NCBI GenBank assembly: GCA_963923455.1 | Contig: CAWULT010000110.1 | Coordinates: 1 to 15,804, forward strand | Length of the DNA: 15,804 bases | DNA from: CAWULT01 sp963923455 | GTDB lineage: Bacteria > Acidobacteriota > Vicinamibacteria > Vicinamibacterales > UBA2999 | Direction: 5' to 3' | Shown here: piece by piece, positions 13,885-15,804 of the stretch | Layout: each line of letters opens with the position of its first letter | Numbering within the stretch: position 1 is the stretch's first letter | The notes under the pieces: generated by a model | The model's input: the letters and a program-made list of their open reading frames with translations, nothing else | Databases searched by the model: none | Told to the model about the DNA's origin: nothing | Translations under genes and position numbers: made by a program

Positions 13885-14283
13885 TCAGTCCACCACTTCG
13901 CTGGGATTGCGTCCCCAGGTGAACCCGTCGGACGGGCGTGTCAACGTGACCATCAGTACGCGGTACTCGTCGGGCACGCGCGACGGCCGGCCCGTGATGA
14001 CGACCTGGTCGCCCACCTTCAGCGAGTCTCGCTTCACCCCTGCGTTGGCCAGCTGCGCCGTGCCGCCCCATTCGACGGCCCACCGCTGCACTGCGCCGGT
14101 GGCGTCGGGCGCCTCGACGTGCACGAACGAGTGCGGATTGCGGTAGACGAACTGGACGATCCTGCCCTCGAGCTTCAGCTGCTTGCTGCCCTCGTAGGTG
14201 GCGCCGAACGAGTGGTGGGCGCGGGCGGCGCCCGCCGCCATCAGCATCAGGCCGAGCGTGAGGATCGTGCGTGCGTGTCGCAT
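13885..14283 (-). CDS. DUF6152 family secreted protein
   Basis: A 132-residue protein with a Sec signal (ILTLGLMLMAAGAARA, 7-22) directly before HHSFGATYEGSK, the AHHSF start typical of DUF6152. The body is a small beta-rich domain: LKLEGRIVQFVYRNPHSFVH (37-56), WAVEWGGTAQL (68-78), SLKVGDQVVITGRPSR (87-102) and GFTWGRNP (120-127). DUF6152 proteins are probably periplasmic OB-like folds; function unknown. The ATG shares a base with the TGA of the upstream MBL-fold gene (TGATG), showing translational coupling. The HH pair at the mature N-terminus could bind a metal ion; that is a guess. Confidence 0.88.
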   Translation of the reverse strand: MRHARTILTLGLMLMAAGAARAHHSFGATYEGSKQLKLEGRIVQFVYRNPHSFVHVEAPDATGAVQRWAVEWGGTAQLANAGVKRDSLKVGDQVVITGRPSRVPDEYRVLMVTLTRPSDGFTWGRNPSEVVD

Positions 14284-15804
14284 CACTTCTTCTCCTGCAG
14301 AGTCCGGTAGATCGCCGAAATGAACATGTCCGTGGTCCATGGGCCGGTTGTCGCTCCGTAGCGGCCGTCGAAATCGAGCGACGGGCGGGCCGCCTTCACC
14401 TGGTCGAGCGTCATGCCCTTCTTCTTCAGGTCCGCGACGCGATCCCGGATCATGACCAGCATGTTGCGGTAGGAGGCGACGTCCGCGGTGTCGGACAGCC
14501 GGCCACGCCCGGGCACCACCCACGTGCCCCCCTGCGACCGGTACTCGGCGACGGCGAGGTCGAGAATCTGGTTCAGGCCGCCGATGACGCCGTTGATGGT
14601 CCCGCCCTTGTCGACGTCGATCACAGGGTAGCTGACCGTCGACATCAGGTTGCCCGCGCTGATCACCTCCGAGTGCCGGAAGAACACGACGCTGTCGCCG
14701 TCGGTATTGGCCTTCGGCGCGTGATAGAGCAGCACGGGCTCCCCGTTGACGTACTCCGACAGCTTGTGGAACGCGTCGAAGTACGTCTCGCTGGGCCAGG
14801 CGGCCTCGGGGGCGGCCTGGGCCTGTCCGGGCGGGTTGCTCATCGCGGCCAGCACGCCGTCGTGCGCGACGATGGTGGCCGCGGTGCCGAGCTCGCGCGT
14901 GGCGCTGCCGAAGCCGCTGCCCCCGGCCCGCCGGAACGACGCGGCGGCCGCCAGCCGGGCGTTGCCGCCGACGTGTTCGGGGGCGGCGCTCGTGTTGATC
15001 ACGTACCGCATGCCTTGCGGCGGGCGGGGCGACGCCACGATCGCGTTGAAGAACGGGCTCGACCACGCCGGTGCGCCGAACGGGCTGGGGCAGTTGGCGC
15101 CGAAGCAGTTGTTGGTCGACGGCGGGTTCACCGTCGCGCGTGCGAGCTCGTCGAGCGCCGCGAGCACCTTGTCCGACATCGCCGCCGCGCCGGTGTTCAC
15201 GACGGTGATGCCGTCGCGGCCGACCGACGCGGTGATGTTCGTGCCGTCGGCCACGAGCATGTAGACGTTGCCCTGCACGGGCAGCACGTGCACCTGTCCG
15301 TCGCGCGGGCTCTGCGCCTGGATGCGACTGGCGACGTCGTTGGCGGACCGCGACACCGGCACGGTCAGCGCGGCGGCCGTCGTCCGCCCGCTCAGCACGT
15401 TCCGGTACTCCGGGTAGATGGTCTTGACGCCGCCGCGAACGGCTTCGAGCGGGATCCAGTTCTGCTGCTTCAGGAACTCGCCGATGCCGCTGTTCTGCCC
15501 GGGCAGGAAGTGCGGCACGTGATGGCGGTCGGTGCCGCCGTTCTCGGCGAAGGCGTTCCCCGTGCAGTTCTCGGTGCTCGGCCCGGCATTGGGATCGTAC
15601 GAGTAGGTGATCGACAGCACGTACGGCTCGTCGAGGTAGATCGGGTCGTCCACCACCTGCACGACCGTCAGGATGTCGTCATGCCGCGTGAGGTACTCCG
15701 TCATCGTCAGCATGTCGCTGGTCTGGGGGCCGCCGCGCTTGAGGTACCCGTCCTTGAGGTGCGTGGTCGTCACCTTCAGCGTCTGGCCTTCCCACTCCGA
15801 CGTG
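14283..15804 (-). CDS. MBL-fold protein with substituted metal ligands, N-terminal extra domain (5' partial)
   Basis: The frame is open to the right edge of the window, so the N-terminus and signal peptide are missing; the GTG at 15773 is internal (residue 1 of the numbering used here). Residues 1-60 repeat the domain of the 239-residue neighbour (THLKDGYLKRGG, TMTEYLTRH, DDPIYLDEPYVLS). The metallo-beta-lactamase fold begins near 161 (VHVLPVQGNVYMLVADG) and the tail KKGMTLDQVKAARPS...GPWTTDMF (451-484) is typical of a family of secreted MBL-fold hydrolases. The metal site is changed: DTG is NTG (193-195), THxHxDH is TSAAPEH (261-267), the HTDGD His is Asn356, AGD is AGN (373-375) and PGHG is PGRG (421-424). 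It should not bind two zinc ions in the usual way. It is the first visible gene of a three-gene coupled unit. Confidence 0.82.
   Translation of the reverse strand, partial: TSEWEGQTLKVTTTHLKDGYLKRGGPQTSDMLTMTEYLTRHDDILTVVQVVDDPIYLDEPYVLSITYSYDPNAGPSTENCTGNAFAENGGTDRHHVPHFLPGQNSGIGEFLKQQNWIPLEAVRGGVKTIYPEYRNVLSGRTTAAALTVPVSRSANDVASRIQAQSPRDGQVHVLPVQGNVYMLVADGTNITASVGRDGITVVNTGAAAMSDKVLAALDELARATVNPPSTNNCFGANCPSPFGAPAWSSPFFNAIVASPRPPQGMRYVINTSAAPEHVGGNARLAAAASFRRAGGSGFGSATRELGTAATIVAHDGVLAAMSNPPGQAQAAPEAAWPSETYFDAFHKLSEYVNGEPVLLYHAPKANTDGDSVVFFRHSEVISAGNLMSTVSYPVIDVDKGGTINGVIGGLNQILDLAVAEYRSQGGTWVVPGRGRLSDTADVASYRNMLVMIRDRVADLKKKGMTLDQVKAARPSLDFDGRYGATTGPWTTDMFISAIYRTLQEKK

Overview
This window of very GC-rich DNA (about 70% by eye) looks like a chromosomal segment of an Acidobacteriota-type bacterium, probably of the Vicinamibacteria. 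That placement is an inference from GC content, TGATG-style gene junctions, and a secreted DUF6152 / Abhydrolase_10-like / MBL-fold gene assortment; no rRNA or marker gene confirms it. There is no phage, IS element, CRISPR array, tRNA or rRNA that I can see.

Layout. (1) 2-418, +: 3' part of a Spy/LTXXQ-like periplasmic gene. (2) 800-3747, +: a two-gene unit of a PilB/GspE-type secretion or pilus ATPase and an HDOD protein, joined by a one-base TGATG overlap. (3) 3838-4242, +: a DUF302 gene. (4) 4279-6066, -: a complete ABC exporter half-transporter, preceded by a structured leader (6109-6339) with a good promoter, a 17-codon micro-ORF with an ideal Shine-Dalgarno, and four consecutive stem-loops, the last terminator-like. 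(5) 6357-8776, -: a three-gene nitrate/taurine-type ABC importer set (permease and two ATPases) in which both ATPases have lost essentially all ATP-site residues although the frames are intact. (6) 9112-10143, -: a Tat-exported epoxide-hydrolase-like protein, divergent from (7) 10199-11041, +: an RsuA/RluB-type pseudouridine synthase. (8) 11129-13114, +: a secreted Abhydrolase_10-type hydrolase. (9) 13137-15804, -: a unit of a MBL-fold protein with substituted metal ligands (5' end outside the window), a DUF6152 protein and a secreted protein that shares a domain with the N-terminal part of the MBL protein.

The most notable points are the leader RNA before the exporter (possible translation-linked attenuation), the pair of ATPase-dead NrtC/NrtD-like subunits, the pseudo-MBL protein, and a recurrent -10-like hexamer placed exactly 7 nt before the start codon of three genes, which suggests leaderless transcription and fixes their starts. 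All functional statements rest on motif recognition by eye; no database search was run.
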